A stretch of 64,000 nucleotides of DNA from Arthrobacter sp. U41 (lineage in GTDB: Bacteria > Actinomycetota > Actinomycetes > Actinomycetales > Micrococcaceae). This document shows, piece after piece, positions 43,938-52,926 of the stretch; position 1 is the stretch's first letter; every line of letters begins with the position of its first letter. The notes beneath the pieces were generated by a model, which saw nothing but the letters and a program-made list of their open reading frames with translations, had not been told where the DNA came from and did no database searches. The stretch spans positions 310,001-374,000 of the forward strand of contig NZ_CP015732.1 of assembly GCF_001750145.1 (NCBI RefSeq). The letters are read 5' to 3'. Made by a program: the position numbers and the translations under genes.

Positions 43938-46019
43938 TCAGGCGTCGGTGCGGAAGACCTGGACCACCGAGGGGCGCGGAGCGCGGGCCTGGCCCCGGGC
44001 CGGCGTCGTACCGGACGGAACGTAGTCCGGGAAGAAGGACAGCTGCGCGTCGAAGGTGCCGTCCTCGCCCGGGTGCTGCACGGAGACGAACACGGTGCGT
44101 TCCTCGTCGTGGATGATGGGCCCGCAGGTTTCACCGTCGCGCGGGACGGCGAGGAACTGCTCCACGCGGCCGCGCTCGGCGCCGTCCAGGGTGACCTTGA
44201 ACAGCCCGTCGGCCTTGCCGATGCCGGAGGGTGCGCCGTCGGTGGAGATCCAGAGGTTGCCGACCGAGTCGAACGCGAGGTTGTCCGGGCAGGAGATCGG
44301 CGAGACCTGGTCCACCGGGAAGCCGGAGAAGTACGTCACGTCCCCGGAGGCGGGATCGCCGCAGACCATCAGCAGGTTCCAGGTGAACGCCGTGGAGGTC
44401 TGGTCGCCGGTCTCGGTGATTTCCACGATGTGGCCGTCGCGGTTGGCTTTGCGGGGGTTGACCTCGGTGGCGCCTTCCTTGCCGATCTTGCCGCGATCCG
44501 AGTTGTTGGTGCAGGCGACGTAGACCTTGCCCGTGTGCAGGCTGGGCTCAACGTCCTCGCAGCGGTCCATCTTGGTGGGGCCGACCTTGTCCGCAGCCAG
44601 GCGGGTGTACACCAGCACCTCCTCGACGGACATCCCGGGCACGGCCGACTTCCCGCCGACCACCAGGGGCAGCCATTCGCCGGTGCCGTCGAAGCCGCCG
44701 TCGGCCGGGACTGCACCGGTGCCGGTGATCTCGAAGGCCGGTGAACTGCCGGTGAAGCGGGCCACGTAGAGGTCGCCGGCGGAGAGCAGGGTCATGTTGT
44801 GCTTGCGGTCGCCCTCGCGGTACTTCTCCTTCGAGACGAACTTGTAGAGGTAGTCGAAGCGCTCGTCGTCGCCCGAGTAGGCCACCACATGGCCGGACTC
44901 GGCCACGATCACGTTGGCGCCCTCGTGCTTGAAGCGGCCCAGTGAGGAGTGTTTCTTCGGGGTCGACGTCGGATCGAAGGGGTCGACCTCCACGATCCAG
45001 CCGAAGCGGTTGGCCTCGTTGGCGAAGTCGGGATTGCGGGTGTCGAAGCGCGGGTCATCGAGTTCCCAGCCGCGGGCCGTGGGCTTGCTGGTGAGGCCGT
45101 AGCGTTTGTCCTCGGCCGAGAGGCCGGGCGCGGCGAAGTACCCGTTGAAGTTTTCCTCGCCGGAGAGGATGGTGCCCCAGGGGGTGGTGCCGCCGGCGCA
45201 GTTGCCGAGCGTGCCGAGGATGGTGCGGCCGGAAGGGTCCGCCGCCGTGCGGACCAGCGCCGAGCCGGCCGCCGGACCGGTGAGCTCGTAGGCGGTGTCG
45301 TTGAGGTAGCGGCGGTTCAGCTTGGCGCCCTTGACGTAGGACCACGGTGCGTTCTTGTTCTGGCGCTCGAGCTCGACGACGGAGAGCCCGTGCGCGGCGG
45401 CGCCGATCTCCCGGACGTCGGCGGCGGGCATCGAGGCCGGGAACATGATGGTCTCGTTGGTGTATTCGTGGTTGGCGAAGAGCACCGCGCGGCGGCCCTT
45501 GCTGCCGGGGATCTCGAGGATGTCCGTGTAGTCGTTGTTGTAGCCGAACTGCCGGGCCTGGGCGGCGGCGCTCTGGTTGCCGAGGTCGAAGTCCGGGGCA
45601 TCGTTGAACATCGGGTCACCCCAGCGGATCACGGGCTGCCAGGTGAAGCCTGCCGGGACGGTGACGGCGTCGACGGCGGCATCCACCGGGGCGATGGCCG
45701 TGAACTGCAGCTTGGAGGCGCCGTAGCCATTCTTGGCTGCCGCGGACAGTCCGGGACCGCCGGCCGCTGCGGACTCCGCTGAGGCCAGGGATCCGCCGAA
45801 CGCGACGGCGAGCGCACCGGCGGCGCCGAAGCCGAGGGCGGCGCGGCGGGACATCGTGGCGGAGGCGATGTCGCGGAAGTAGCTGTTGGAGCTGGTGTTG
45901 CAGACCTCGCCGGTGCAGGCGTTGTCGCACTTGAGCGCGCAGGTGACGGCGCTTCGCTTGCCTTTGGTATGGCCGAGCATCGGGAGCAGGGAGAACTTGC
46001 GTCCGGAGGAGACAGACAT
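43938..46019 (-). CDS. phoX: PhoX-family alkaline phosphatase (DUF839)
   Basis: 693 aa. N-terminal CALKCDNACTGEVCNTS segment, Tat signal (SRRAALGFGAAGALAVAFGG), then the PhoX repeats: LFANHEYTNE, NCAGGTTPWGTILSGEENF, GRFKHEGANVI, CPDNLAFDSVGNLWISTDG. PhoX uses Ca2+/Fe3+ to hydrolyse phosphomonoesters outside the cell. AAGG lies 7 nt before ATG 46019. A PhoP-type box is seen about 70 nt upstream, in agreement with phosphate-starvation control. Confidence 0.92.
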   Translation of the reverse strand: MSVSSGRKFSLLPMLGHTKGKRSAVTCALKCDNACTGEVCNTSSNSYFRDIASATMSRRAALGFGAAGALAVAFGGSLASAESAAAGGPGLSAAAKNGYGASKLQFTAIAPVDAAVDAVTVPAGFTWQPVIRWGDPMFNDAPDFDLGNQSAAAQARQFGYNNDYTDILEIPGSKGRRAVLFANHEYTNETIMFPASMPAADVREIGAAAHGLSVVELERQNKNAPWSYVKGAKLNRRYLNDTAYELTGPAAGSALVRTAADPSGRTILGTLGNCAGGTTPWGTILSGEENFNGYFAAPGLSAEDKRYGLTSKPTARGWELDDPRFDTRNPDFANEANRFGWIVEVDPFDPTSTPKKHSSLGRFKHEGANVIVAESGHVVAYSGDDERFDYLYKFVSKEKYREGDRKHNMTLLSAGDLYVARFTGSSPAFEITGTGAVPADGGFDGTGEWLPLVVGGKSAVPGMSVEEVLVYTRLAADKVGPTKMDRCEDVEPSLHTGKVYVACTNNSDRGKIGKEGATEVNPRKANRDGHIVEITETGDQTSTAFTWNLLMVCGDPASGDVTYFSGFPVDQVSPISCPDNLAFDSVGNLWISTDGAPSGIGKADGLFKVTLDGAERGRVEQFLAVPRDGETCGPIIHDEERTVFVSVQHPGEDGTFDAQLSFFPDYVPSGTTPARGQARAPRPSVVQVFRTDA

Positions 46020-46089
46020 GGAGAGACCTTCCACGGGGTGGTTTGGGGGCCTCCCCACCGTTCCAGCCGCGGACGACGCGGAGTCGACT

Positions 46090-46111
46090 CTCACGTGAAG
46101 TCCGGATGAAC
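46090..46111 (-). promoter_or_regulatory. Candidate PHO box upstream of phoX
   Basis: Two 11-nt direct units on the minus strand, GTTCATCCGGA and CTTCACGTGAG, fit the actinobacterial PhoP repeat (GTTCAYC-like every 11 nt). Confidence 0.6.
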
Positions 46112-46205
46112 TCCCGGGGCGCCAAACGTGAGGGAGCGTCGGTCCGGAAGCCGCCAAACGTGCGGGAGCGTCCTCCCGGAACCCGCCAAACGTGCGGGAG
46201 CGTCC
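46110..46205. repeat. Tandem array of three family-2 32-nt units (reverse orientation)
   Basis: Units 46110-46141, 46142-46173 and 46174-46205, exactly 32 nt each; on the minus strand each reads (G/C)GACGCTCCC(G/T)CACGTTTGG then CG plus a C/G-rich tail. They abut the PHO box on one side and the MarR stop on the other. Confidence 0.9.
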
Positions 46206-46221
46206 GGGGGGAAGTGGGCGT

Positions 46222-46761
46222 TTAGCTGTCCGTGTCTTCCGGGGCGCTGGGTTCCGGGGCGCTGGCGGCGGCCATCAGCCGCTGGCCGATGCCCTCGAGG
46301 AATTCGGCGATGTCCACGATGCTCTCAGCGGAGGAACCCTGGAGCAGGGCCGCGGCGGCTGCGGCGAAATGGTCGTTGGCCCACTGCATCGCGTCGGTGC
46401 CTTCCGGGCTCAGGTGCAGCAGCACGCTGCGCCGGTCCGTGGGGTTGGGCTTGCGCACCATAAAGCCCTTGGATTCCAGCCGGTCCACCATCGCGGTGAT
46501 CGACCCGGTGGTGATGTTCAGCGCCTTGCCCAGGTCCCTGGGGGTGAGGCCGTCCACCTCGCCCACGAAGGCCATCGCGTTGATGTCGATCGTGCCGATC
46601 CCCAGCTTCTCGGCCAGGCGGATGCGCAGCGCATAGGTGCCCGTGTCCACCCGCCGCAGGCCCTGCACGATCCGGAGCAGCCCGTCTTTCCGGGTCACCC
46701 CAGGGTCCTCCGCAGGCTGGGCCTGGGCCAGCTCGTCAACTTGCCGGGGTACCGAGGTCAT
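46222..46761 (-). CDS. MarR family transcriptional regulator
   Basis: 179 aa. Winged helix: GLTPRDLGKALNITTGSITA then MVDRLESKGFMVRKPNPTDRRS, the canonical MarR wing with DxR. Ligand unknown. Start ATG 46761 or the adjacent GTG 46764, both near a GGAGCGGA site. Adjacent to menC with independent transcription likely; no divergent partner gene is present to suggest a target. Confidence 0.88.
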   Translation of the reverse strand: MTSVPRQVDELAQAQPAEDPGVTRKDGLLRIVQGLRRVDTGTYALRIRLAEKLGIGTIDINAMAFVGEVDGLTPRDLGKALNITTGSITAMVDRLESKGFMVRKPNPTDRRSVLLHLSPEGTDAMQWANDHFAAAAAALLQGSSAESIVDIAEFLEGIGQRLMAAASAPEPSAPEDTDS

Positions 46762-46839
46762 CACGAATCGTCCGCTCCAAAGCTATTTTCGTCGGCCACT
46801 TCGCCGCATCCGCGTCCACTTTACTATCAACCACGCACG

Positions 46840-47850
46840 TCAGCGGCCCGCAGCCAGCACCGCGTGGACCCGGCGCAGCCGCTCCAGCCACCAGTCGCGG
46901 CGCTCCGGTGAGGCCGCATATTCGGCCAGCAGCTCCGGATCCGCGGCCACCTCGCGGACCCGGATGGCGCCGTCGTCGGGGACCAGGGAGTCCCGCGTAA
47001 CATCGGCGGCGAGCAGGGACACGGTGCCCAGCCCGCAGGCATACGGCAGCTCGGGCAGCGCGGCGGCGAGCGCCAGTCCGGCGCGGATCCCCACCGAGGT
47101 GTCCAACGCGGAGCTGACGACGGCGGGGAGCCCGGCCTGCGCCACGATGTCCAGGGCGCGCCTCACTCCCCCGAGCGGTGCCACCTTCACAACGATCAGG
47201 TCCGCGGCGCCGGCGCGGGCCACCTTGAGCGGGTCGTCCTCCTTGCGCACGCTTTCGTCCGCGGCGATCAGCACCGGTGTCCCGGCGGCGCGCAGCCGGC
47301 GGCGGACCTCGGCGAGGCCGGCGATGTCCGGCACCGGCTGTTCGGCGTATTCGAGCCCGACGGCGGCGAGCCGGGTCAGTGCCGCGACGGCGGTAGGGAC
47401 GTCCCAGCCGCCGTTCGCGTCCACCCGGATCGCGGCGTCCGGCAGCGCCGCACGGACCGCGGCGACGCGGGCGGCGTCGTCCTCGAGGCTCTGCCCGGGC
47501 TCGGCCACCTTGATCTTGACCGCGTCCACCCTGCCGAAGCGGGCCAGGATCTCCGGGACCCGGTCCGCGGCGATGGCGGGGATGGTGGCGTTCACCGGAA
47601 TCAGCGAACGCAGCGGCTCCGGGAAGCCCTGCCAGCCGGCCTCGATGGCGGCGGCGAGCCAGCGGGAGGCTTCCGGGTCGCCGTACTCCGGGAAGGGGCA
47701 GAATTCCCCCCAGCCCAGCGGGCCTTCCAGCAGCAGGGCCTCGCGCTGGAGGATGCCGCGGAACTTCACCCGCATCGGCAGGCTCACCACGTGCGCGCCG
47801 GCGAGGAGTTCCTCCAGCGCCGGGAGCTGCGCCGGCTGGCTCGACGGCAC
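46840..47850 (-). CDS. menC: o-Succinylbenzoate synthase
   Basis: 336 aa, enolase superfamily. The catalytic pieces KIKVAEPGQ (KxK), IRVDANGGWD, EQPV and ADESVRKEDD, then VVKVAPLGG (Lys), match MenC. It dehydrates SHCHC to OSB in menaquinone synthesis. GTG at 47850, starting 3 nt after the stop of a small membrane-protein gene, so it is co-transcribed with the sortase gene. Separated by about 10 kb from menD. Confidence 0.92.
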   Translation of the reverse strand: MPSSQPAQLPALEELLAGAHVVSLPMRVKFRGILQREALLLEGPLGWGEFCPFPEYGDPEASRWLAAAIEAGWQGFPEPLRSLIPVNATIPAIAADRVPEILARFGRVDAVKIKVAEPGQSLEDDAARVAAVRAALPDAAIRVDANGGWDVPTAVAALTRLAAVGLEYAEQPVPDIAGLAEVRRRLRAAGTPVLIAADESVRKEDDPLKVARAGAADLIVVKVAPLGGVRRALDIVAQAGLPAVVSSALDTSVGIRAGLALAAALPELPYACGLGTVSLLAADVTRDSLVPDDGAIRVREVAADPELLAEYAASPERRDWWLERLRRVHAVLAAGR

Positions 47851-47853
47851 CGG

Positions 47854-48024
47854 TCAGCCCACCATCGGGAAGCCGACGGTTGCGTCGGTCAGGTTGGTGA
47901 CGTCGGCCAGCCAGGGGAACACGACCTCGACCAGCACAAACAGCACCCCCGCCAGGATCAGCGCCGAGAGAAGGATCCTGAGCCAGAGCGGCCCGGGAAG
48001 CTGACGAAAAAGCCATACGTACAC
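47854..48024 (-). CDS. Small single-helix membrane protein
   Basis: 56 aa, VYVWLFRQLPGPLWLRILLS followed by a hydrophobic helix (ALILAGVLFVLVEVVFPWLA) and a polar tail ending in FPMVG. The GTG starts 3 nt after the sortase stop and its TGA ends 3 nt before menC, so it is part of a tight operon. The composition (W/L/V with LPGP) and spacing indicate a real gene. Function unknown; possibly a helper of the sortase. Confidence 0.7.
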   Translation of the reverse strand: MYVWLFRQLPGPLWLRILLSALILAGVLFVLVEVVFPWLADVTNLTDATVGFPMVG

Positions 48025-48027
48025 GGT

Positions 48028-48837
48028 CTATCCCTTTCCCTGCAGCGCGGCGAGCTGCTTCGCGATGGGCTCCGGGGCCCCGGCGCTGAGCGGCTGCCAG
48101 GAATCGAACGCCGAGTAGGCGATGATGCGTTCCTCGGACCCAAAGCGGGGATTGCAGCTGGTCATGGTCAGGAGCCGCTGCTCCGGCACGGCGCCGGGCT
48201 GGGCCGGGACCGGCGCGATCACGTCGGTCCGGTCCGGCAGGACGATCTCCTGGTTCCGGAAGACGTAGGTGTAGAACCCGTCGGCGGTCTGGACGTAGAT
48301 TTTGTCGCCGGGCACGAGGGTGTGGATGTTGTCCAGGACCGCGCCGTGCGTCTGGCGGTGGCCTGCGACCACAAAGTTCCCCACGGCTCCGGGCATCGCC
48401 GTGTCCGCGTAACGGCCCAGGCCCAGGGTGTCGATGACATCGCTGCTGGTGCCCTCGATGATCGGCCGGCTGTAGTTCTCGCCGAAGCGGGGGATGTAGA
48501 CGACGCCGATCGCCTCGCCGTGGGCGGGTGCGGTGCCGACCGGCACGGCCGCAGGGTCCGCGGGATTACCCGTACCCGTGGCGGACGGGTCGTTCGTGCC
48601 GGGCGCCTGGTGCTCCTGGACGAACTGCTTCACGGCAGCCCCCTGGGCCGCGTCCGCCTCGACGTTTGTCCACCACAGCTGCCAGGCGACGAAGAGGACG
48701 GCAATCATGCCGAGGGTGATCAGCAGTTCGCCGATAACCTGGACGGCCATCAGCGAGCGCCCCCGGCGGGTGGGGTTTCGACGGGCGGGGCGGGTTTCCT
48801 GCGCAGTCCCGGCGCGGCGGTTCAGTACCTTCGACAT
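48028..48837 (-). CDS. Class E sortase
   Basis: 269 aa. Basic N-terminus, a membrane helix near 31-56, an S/T/A-rich linker, then the sortase barrel: IGVVYIPRFGENYSRPIIEG, catalytic His in VAGHRQTHG, Cys in TMTSCNPRFG, Arg in SEERIIAYS. Class E sortases of high-GC Gram-positives join LAXTG-type surface proteins to the wall or process pilins. No substrate protein with a sorting signal is evident in the window. Confidence 0.92.
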   Translation of the reverse strand: MSKVLNRRAGTAQETRPARRNPTRRGRSLMAVQVIGELLITLGMIAVLFVAWQLWWTNVEADAAQGAAVKQFVQEHQAPGTNDPSATGTGNPADPAAVPVGTAPAHGEAIGVVYIPRFGENYSRPIIEGTSSDVIDTLGLGRYADTAMPGAVGNFVVAGHRQTHGAVLDNIHTLVPGDKIYVQTADGFYTYVFRNQEIVLPDRTDVIAPVPAQPGAVPEQRLLTMTSCNPRFGSEERIIAYSAFDSWQPLSAGAPEPIAKQLAALQGKG

Positions 48838-48849
48838 GCCACTCCTTGT

Positions 48850-49362
48850 CTACCGCTGGACGCTGCCGACGAAGCATCGCCCGTTCGGAAGAACCGGCAG
48901 GACCGACGTTGCCACAGTTCCGGCCCGGAGCTGCGCCATCACACATTCGTTGTCGCCCAGGATCCCGACCTCGACGGCGTCGGCGGCCAGTCCGGTGGGG
49001 GTGCGCGACGCCGAGACCTCCACCGCCGCCGGGGCGAACCCCGCAGCGGTAAGGCTTTCGCGGACCTGCGCCGTGCTGGGCTGCGGCGAGGACGCCAGCA
49101 GGGCCTGCAGGGCTGCGGTTACGGATTGTGAGAAGGCGGACGGAGCGGCGGCACCGGACGGCGAGACGGCGGGAGTTGCCTGGCCATCCGGTGCCGGCGT
49201 GACGCTAGCCGCGCCTGCCGAACCGGCGGAACTGGAAGACACCGTCGGGGCAGGCGTCGAACACGCGGCCATCCCGATTATCACAGGGAAGACCAGGGCA
49301 GCCAGCCCCACGTGCCGGCGGCCGCTTGAGCTGCGGAGCGGGGCGGGGGCGGGAGAAGTCAC
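48850..49362 (-). CDS. Lipoprotein with DUF6993-like domain
   Basis: 170 aa. Lipobox GMAAC near residue 34 with a preceding hydrophobic stretch, a P/S/A-rich linker to about 75, then a small domain (FSQSVTAALQALLASSP..., VRESLTAAGF, SRTPTGLAADAVEVG, NECVMAQLR, PNGRCFVGS) with two Cys that may form a disulfide. GTG at 49362 has GAGGA upstream. It lies 12 nt upstream of the sortase gene, so they form one operon. Function unknown. Confidence 0.72.
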   Translation of the reverse strand: MTSPAPAPLRSSSGRRHVGLAALVFPVIIGMAACSTPAPTVSSSSAGSAGAASVTPAPDGQATPAVSPSGAAAPSAFSQSVTAALQALLASSPQPSTAQVRESLTAAGFAPAAVEVSASRTPTGLAADAVEVGILGDNECVMAQLRAGTVATSVLPVLPNGRCFVGSVQR

Positions 49363-49401
49363 CGAAACATCCTCGCATATCGGGTCTGGCGCTCGGCTCC
49401 T

Positions 49402-49558
49402 GTGACATGCCCGCGCTATTCACCCACCCGGGCTCCGGAGGACTGGGCATGTCCCGCCCGCGGCCTGCCGAACGTTGCGGACATGCCCCGTCAGCGCGCC
49501 CAGGAGTAGACATGCTGGGATTATGTCCGCTGCTGGGCGCAGGGGCGGGGCATGTCCG
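49402..49558. repeat. Family-5 palindrome cluster (GGGCATGTCC elements)
   Basis: Four elements: TGACATGCCC (49402), GGGCATGTCCC (49445), GGACATGCCCCG (49479) and GGGGCATGTCC (49548). The second and third form one hairpin (loop GCCCGCGGCCTGCCGAACGT), the third and fourth another. It fills the 271-nt gap between the lipoprotein and GH32 genes. Confidence 0.75.
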
Positions 49559-49633
49559 GCGCGGGGGTGCCGGTGACGCGCCCGCCCGCTCCGCTCACGC
49601 GGCCCGCGCTGCCCGCAGGCTCAACCCAGGCTC

Positions 49634-50980
49634 CTAGGCTTCCGCCCGGTCCGGGTGCCTGAGCTGCCAGACGTCCGCCGCGGCGCCGTGCGGCAGTTCG
49701 AGCTGCCACTCCTCGCCGGGGCCGGGGTAGGCGCGCAGGGTCGTGGGCACCGAGCCGTGGCGGTAGACCTCCACGATCGAGGCATCAACGAAGATCCGCA
49801 GCTCATCGCCGCCGGCAACGGTGTCCGCAAACACGGTCCGCCGCTGGCCGGCCGAGACCAGGACCAGCCGCAGGGTGCCCTCTCCCCCGGCGACCCGGAC
49901 CTCCGACTCCGGCGGAACAGTGAACGTGCCCGCGGCGCCGTGGTGCAGCCGGTCGCCGCGGTACGCAACGAGTTCGGGGGCAGGCTCGACCGCGAGGACC
50001 CCGCCGTGCACGGACAGCTGCCGCGGGAAGGTCAGGATCCCGGCCCAGCCGGCGGCGTCGATCTGATCCTGGCTGCGGCCGGGACGGTCCTCGCCGGCCT
50101 CCGGCTCACCGGACCAGCCCCAGAGCAGCGCCCGGTCCGGCAGCGCAAGGAGCTGCGGGGCGTAGAAATCCCGCCCCAGGTCGGCCTTCCCGCCCGACGC
50201 CGGGGTGAACACCGGCAGCCCGGAGCCGTTCGGCACCAGCGAGCCGAGCAGGTAGCCGACGCCGTTGGGGTGGTCATGCTCATCCGCGGCGAGCCAGAGC
50301 GAGGCCATCAGCACCCAGGTTTCGGCCCCGGAGGAATCCGGGACGCGGACCAGCTGCGGGCACTCCCAGATCTCGGCGGGCAGGTGCCGGGCAGCGAGCG
50401 GGTCCTCGGTGCTGCACCAGATCCCCTCGTACCGCCACCGCTGCAGGTCCTCCACGCTGTAGAGCAGCACGGCGGCGTGGCCGGAGGCGAGCCCGGCGCC
50501 CTGCAGCGCGAAGCGGCGGCCCTGGAAGCTGAAGAGGAACGGGTCCCGGACGGCCGTGATCTGCGGGTCCGGGGGAACCTCGGCCGCGGCGTGCCCGTCC
50601 TGGGTCCAGCTGCGCAGGGACTTGTCCGACCGGGCCAGGACCACGCGGGAGTGGCCGCCCACGGTGTCGACGCCGGAGTACGCGGCGGTGGGGACGCCGC
50701 CGTCGTCGGTCACGACCCCGGACCAGCAGCCGAGCGCGTCGGGGCCGCCGGGCTGGGGCGTCAGCGCCACCGGTTCCTCGTCCCAGCGGACCAGGTCGGG
50801 GGAACTCAGGTGCCCCCAGCAGATGCTCCGGTGCCGGGCCGAGTCCGGGTTGTACTGGAAGAACACGTGGTAGCGGCCGCCGATGTAGCTCAGGCCGTTG
50901 GGGTCGTTGATCCAGCCTTGCGCGGGCCGCGGATGGAAGCGGGGGAAGGCTGGGTCCGGATGCTGCGCCGCGGTGTCCAT
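49634..50980 (-). CDS. Glycoside hydrolase family 32 (sucrose/fructan hydrolase)
   Basis: 448 aa. WINDPNG at residues 23-29 has the nucleophile Asp26; the RDP motif (AVRDPFLF) holds the transition-state stabiliser; the acid/base is in IWECPQL. A C-terminal beta-sandwich ends near 440. No signal peptide, so the enzyme is cytoplasmic and would cleave sucrose, sucrose-6-phosphate or short fructans. TAGTGT ends 7 nt before the ATG (leaderless). No sugar transporter is adjacent. Confidence 0.92.
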   Translation of the reverse strand: MDTAAQHPDPAFPRFHPRPAQGWINDPNGLSYIGGRYHVFFQYNPDSARHRSICWGHLSSPDLVRWDEEPVALTPQPGGPDALGCWSGVVTDDGGVPTAAYSGVDTVGGHSRVVLARSDKSLRSWTQDGHAAAEVPPDPQITAVRDPFLFSFQGRRFALQGAGLASGHAAVLLYSVEDLQRWRYEGIWCSTEDPLAARHLPAEIWECPQLVRVPDSSGAETWVLMASLWLAADEHDHPNGVGYLLGSLVPNGSGLPVFTPASGGKADLGRDFYAPQLLALPDRALLWGWSGEPEAGEDRPGRSQDQIDAAGWAGILTFPRQLSVHGGVLAVEPAPELVAYRGDRLHHGAAGTFTVPPESEVRVAGGEGTLRLVLVSAGQRRTVFADTVAGGDELRIFVDASIVEVYRHGSVPTTLRAYPGPGEEWQLELPHGAAADVWQLRHPDRAEA

Positions 50981-51023
50981 GGGCAAAACACTACCCGCGC
51001 CGCGGGCGGAGCGGCCGCCCGCC

Positions 51024-51070
51024 GGGCAGATCAGGGTGAATGCGCTCCCGGCATCCGCCCTGATCTGCCC
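51024..51070. repeat. Family-6 hairpin
   Basis: 13-nt arms GGGCAGATCAGGG and complement with an inner GAATGC/GCATCC near-match. Followed by a direct repeat CCGGATGCCCCCA (51072 and 51086). It lies between divergent genes, unlike most palindromes here. Confidence 0.8.
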
Positions 51071-51133
51071 GCCGGATGCCCCCAGCCGGATGCCCCCAGA
51101 GAGTTCGCAGGGTTCTGTGGGAACCTGATACTG

Positions 51134-52090
51134 ATGAGTTTTCGGCAGCAGCGCACCAGCACACCCCCGGCTCCGGAATACCCGCAGCCTCTCCCTGACC
51201 GTGCCCCGGACGACGCCGGCCGCCAGGGCCGCGGCACCGGGTTCCTGTTCGCGCTGGCCACCCTCGGCAGCATGGCCGCGCTGGCGGCGACCTACTACTT
51301 CTTTGTCCGCACCACCACGGGCCAGTTCATCGACGAATCGGCCCTCGTGGAGGCCGTCGAAATCCACGGCACCGCCGGCAAGGCCGCCAACAAGCTCCTG
51401 GACTGGCTGCCCGCAGTGTCGCTGCTGATCGCCACGATTGTGGTCCTGGTGGTCACCGTGCTGAAGCGGCGCTGGACGGCCGCGGGGATCGCCGTGGCGG
51501 CCTGTGTGGGCGCCAACGTGGCCACCCAGATCCTGAAGGACATCGTCCCGGTCCGGCCCTACCGCGGAGTCGAGACGCTGGTGCTGAACTCGCTGCCCTC
51601 CGGACACACCACCCTGGCGGCCTCGGCCGCGGCGGCGGTGTTCCTGATGGTCTCCCCGCGCTGGCGGCCGCTGGCCGGTTTCCTGGGCGGCAGCTTCGCC
51701 GTCGCCACCGGCGTGTCCACCCTGATCAACCAGTGGCACCGGCCCGCCGACGTCGTCGCGGCGTTCCTGGTCGTGGCGGTGTTTATGCTGCCGGCGGGCT
51801 GGCTGATCATCCGCAAGGGCCCGCGCTGGAACGTCTGGGACGGCTACGGGGCACACTGGGCCTCCGCACGGCTGTGGCTGTTGCTGCCGCTATTGGCAGG
51901 GCTCGCCGCCGCCGCGGTGGCCGCCTTTTCGCTGCTGAGCGTTGCGTCCGGAGCGGGCCTGGCGGACGGCACCACGCACTATTTCTGGGCCGGAACCGCG
52001 CTGATCGTCATCGCCGGCTACCTCGCCACGGTCACCGGCGTGTGGCTGTTCGGGCATGCGGCACGACGGCGGAGCGCACCCCGCCGCTGA
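51134..52090 (+). CDS. PAP2 superfamily membrane phosphatase
   Basis: 318 aa. A Pro-rich N-terminus of ~35 residues, six to seven membrane helices, and the acid phosphatase motifs KDIVPVRPYRG, LPSGHTTLAAS and HRPADVVAAF. Such enzymes remove phosphate from lipids, e.g. undecaprenyl diphosphate. A further pair of helices follows the catalytic part. The ATG at 51134 is preceded by GATACT and GGGAA rather than a clear ribosome site. Confidence 0.9.
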   Translation: MSFRQQRTSTPPAPEYPQPLPDRAPDDAGRQGRGTGFLFALATLGSMAALAATYYFFVRTTTGQFIDESALVEAVEIHGTAGKAANKLLDWLPAVSLLIATIVVLVVTVLKRRWTAAGIAVAACVGANVATQILKDIVPVRPYRGVETLVLNSLPSGHTTLAASAAAAVFLMVSPRWRPLAGFLGGSFAVATGVSTLINQWHRPADVVAAFLVVAVFMLPAGWLIIRKGPRWNVWDGYGAHWASARLWLLLPLLAGLAAAAVAAFSLLSVASGAGLADGTTHYFWAGTALIVIAGYLATVTGVWLFGHAARRRSAPRR

Positions 52091-52138
52091 GCCGTGACAC
52101 AGGAGCTCCAACAGGTCAGCCCGCCCTGCCCCGGGCCG

Positions 52139-52390
52139 TCAGGGGGAACCCGGCCGTCCTGGCCGCGACGGCGTCCGTCCCGTGAGGAACCAGAGCACCG
52201 GCCCGAGAACCGGCAGCGCCGCCACGGCCAGGACCCAGAGCGCGGCGCCGGCCGGCGTGTGGTTCCTGCTCCGGGCGATGCTGATCAGCGCGCCGATGAA
52301 CAGTGCGGCAATAAAGGCGACCGCAACAATAACCATGGCCTCCCAGGCGGCAGGGATGACCGGATTCACGCTCCCGGATCCGGCCGGCAT
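52139..52390 (-). CDS. PLDc_N-domain small membrane protein
   Basis: 83 aa with two helices. ALWVLAVAALPVLGPVLWFL matches the PLDc_N pattern (short membrane proteins related to the cardiolipin synthase N-terminus). No active site. The ATG overlaps the stop of the upstream hypothetical gene by one base (TGATG). Role unknown. Confidence 0.75.
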   Translation of the reverse strand: MPAGSGSVNPVIPAAWEAMVIVAVAFIAALFIGALISIARSRNHTPAGAALWVLAVAALPVLGPVLWFLTGRTPSRPGRPGSP

Positions 52391-52776
52391 CAGCGTGCCT
52401 CGGCATCCCTGGGAGGCGTGGTGTCCAGCGCCACGGCATTGACTCCGTACTTGTGCCGGATCCCCTGGCGGATCCGCCGGTCGGCCGCGGCGGCCGCAGC
52501 AGAATCGTCCTTCCAGGTGGAGGAGACCCCGAAAACGTCGAAAACGTCCTGTTCGCTGGCGCCGTCCCACCAGCCCGGACTGTCGGTCCTTCTCAGCCAC
52601 TGAAGCACGCGTGCCCGCTCGCGCTCGTACTGATCCTTCACCATGGCGGCTCTTTCGGGCGGGGCCTTTTTCTGGGTCTCCAGCCTCAGGTTTCGCATAA
52701 AGGCCAGCACCTCCCCCTGCTGGCCGACGACCCGGAGCCTGTCAAAGAATGTCCTGTCGTTCTGTCCGTCTCCCAT
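52390..52776 (-). CDS. Hypothetical cytoplasmic protein
   Basis: 128 aa, charged and probably helical, with WLRRTDSPGWWDGASEQDVFDVFG in the middle and a central A-rich stretch. No transmembrane or signal segment. I do not recognise it. Translationally coupled to the PLDc_N gene. Confidence 0.5.
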   Translation of the reverse strand: MGDGQNDRTFFDRLRVVGQQGEVLAFMRNLRLETQKKAPPERAAMVKDQYERERARVLQWLRRTDSPGWWDGASEQDVFDVFGVSSTWKDDSAAAAAADRRIRQGIRHKYGVNAVALDTTPPRDAEAR

Positions 52777-52926
52777 GGCCAGATCCTAATACGGCCGCTG
52801 AACCGCCCGCCCGTACGCCGTTTACATCCGGCCCGCCGAGGGCCAGAATTAGTCCCGCACAGCCACTGGCTCAGCAGCGCGTTGTCCCCGTCCATACGGT
52901 CAAGCTGCCACCTCTCGAGGACTGTC

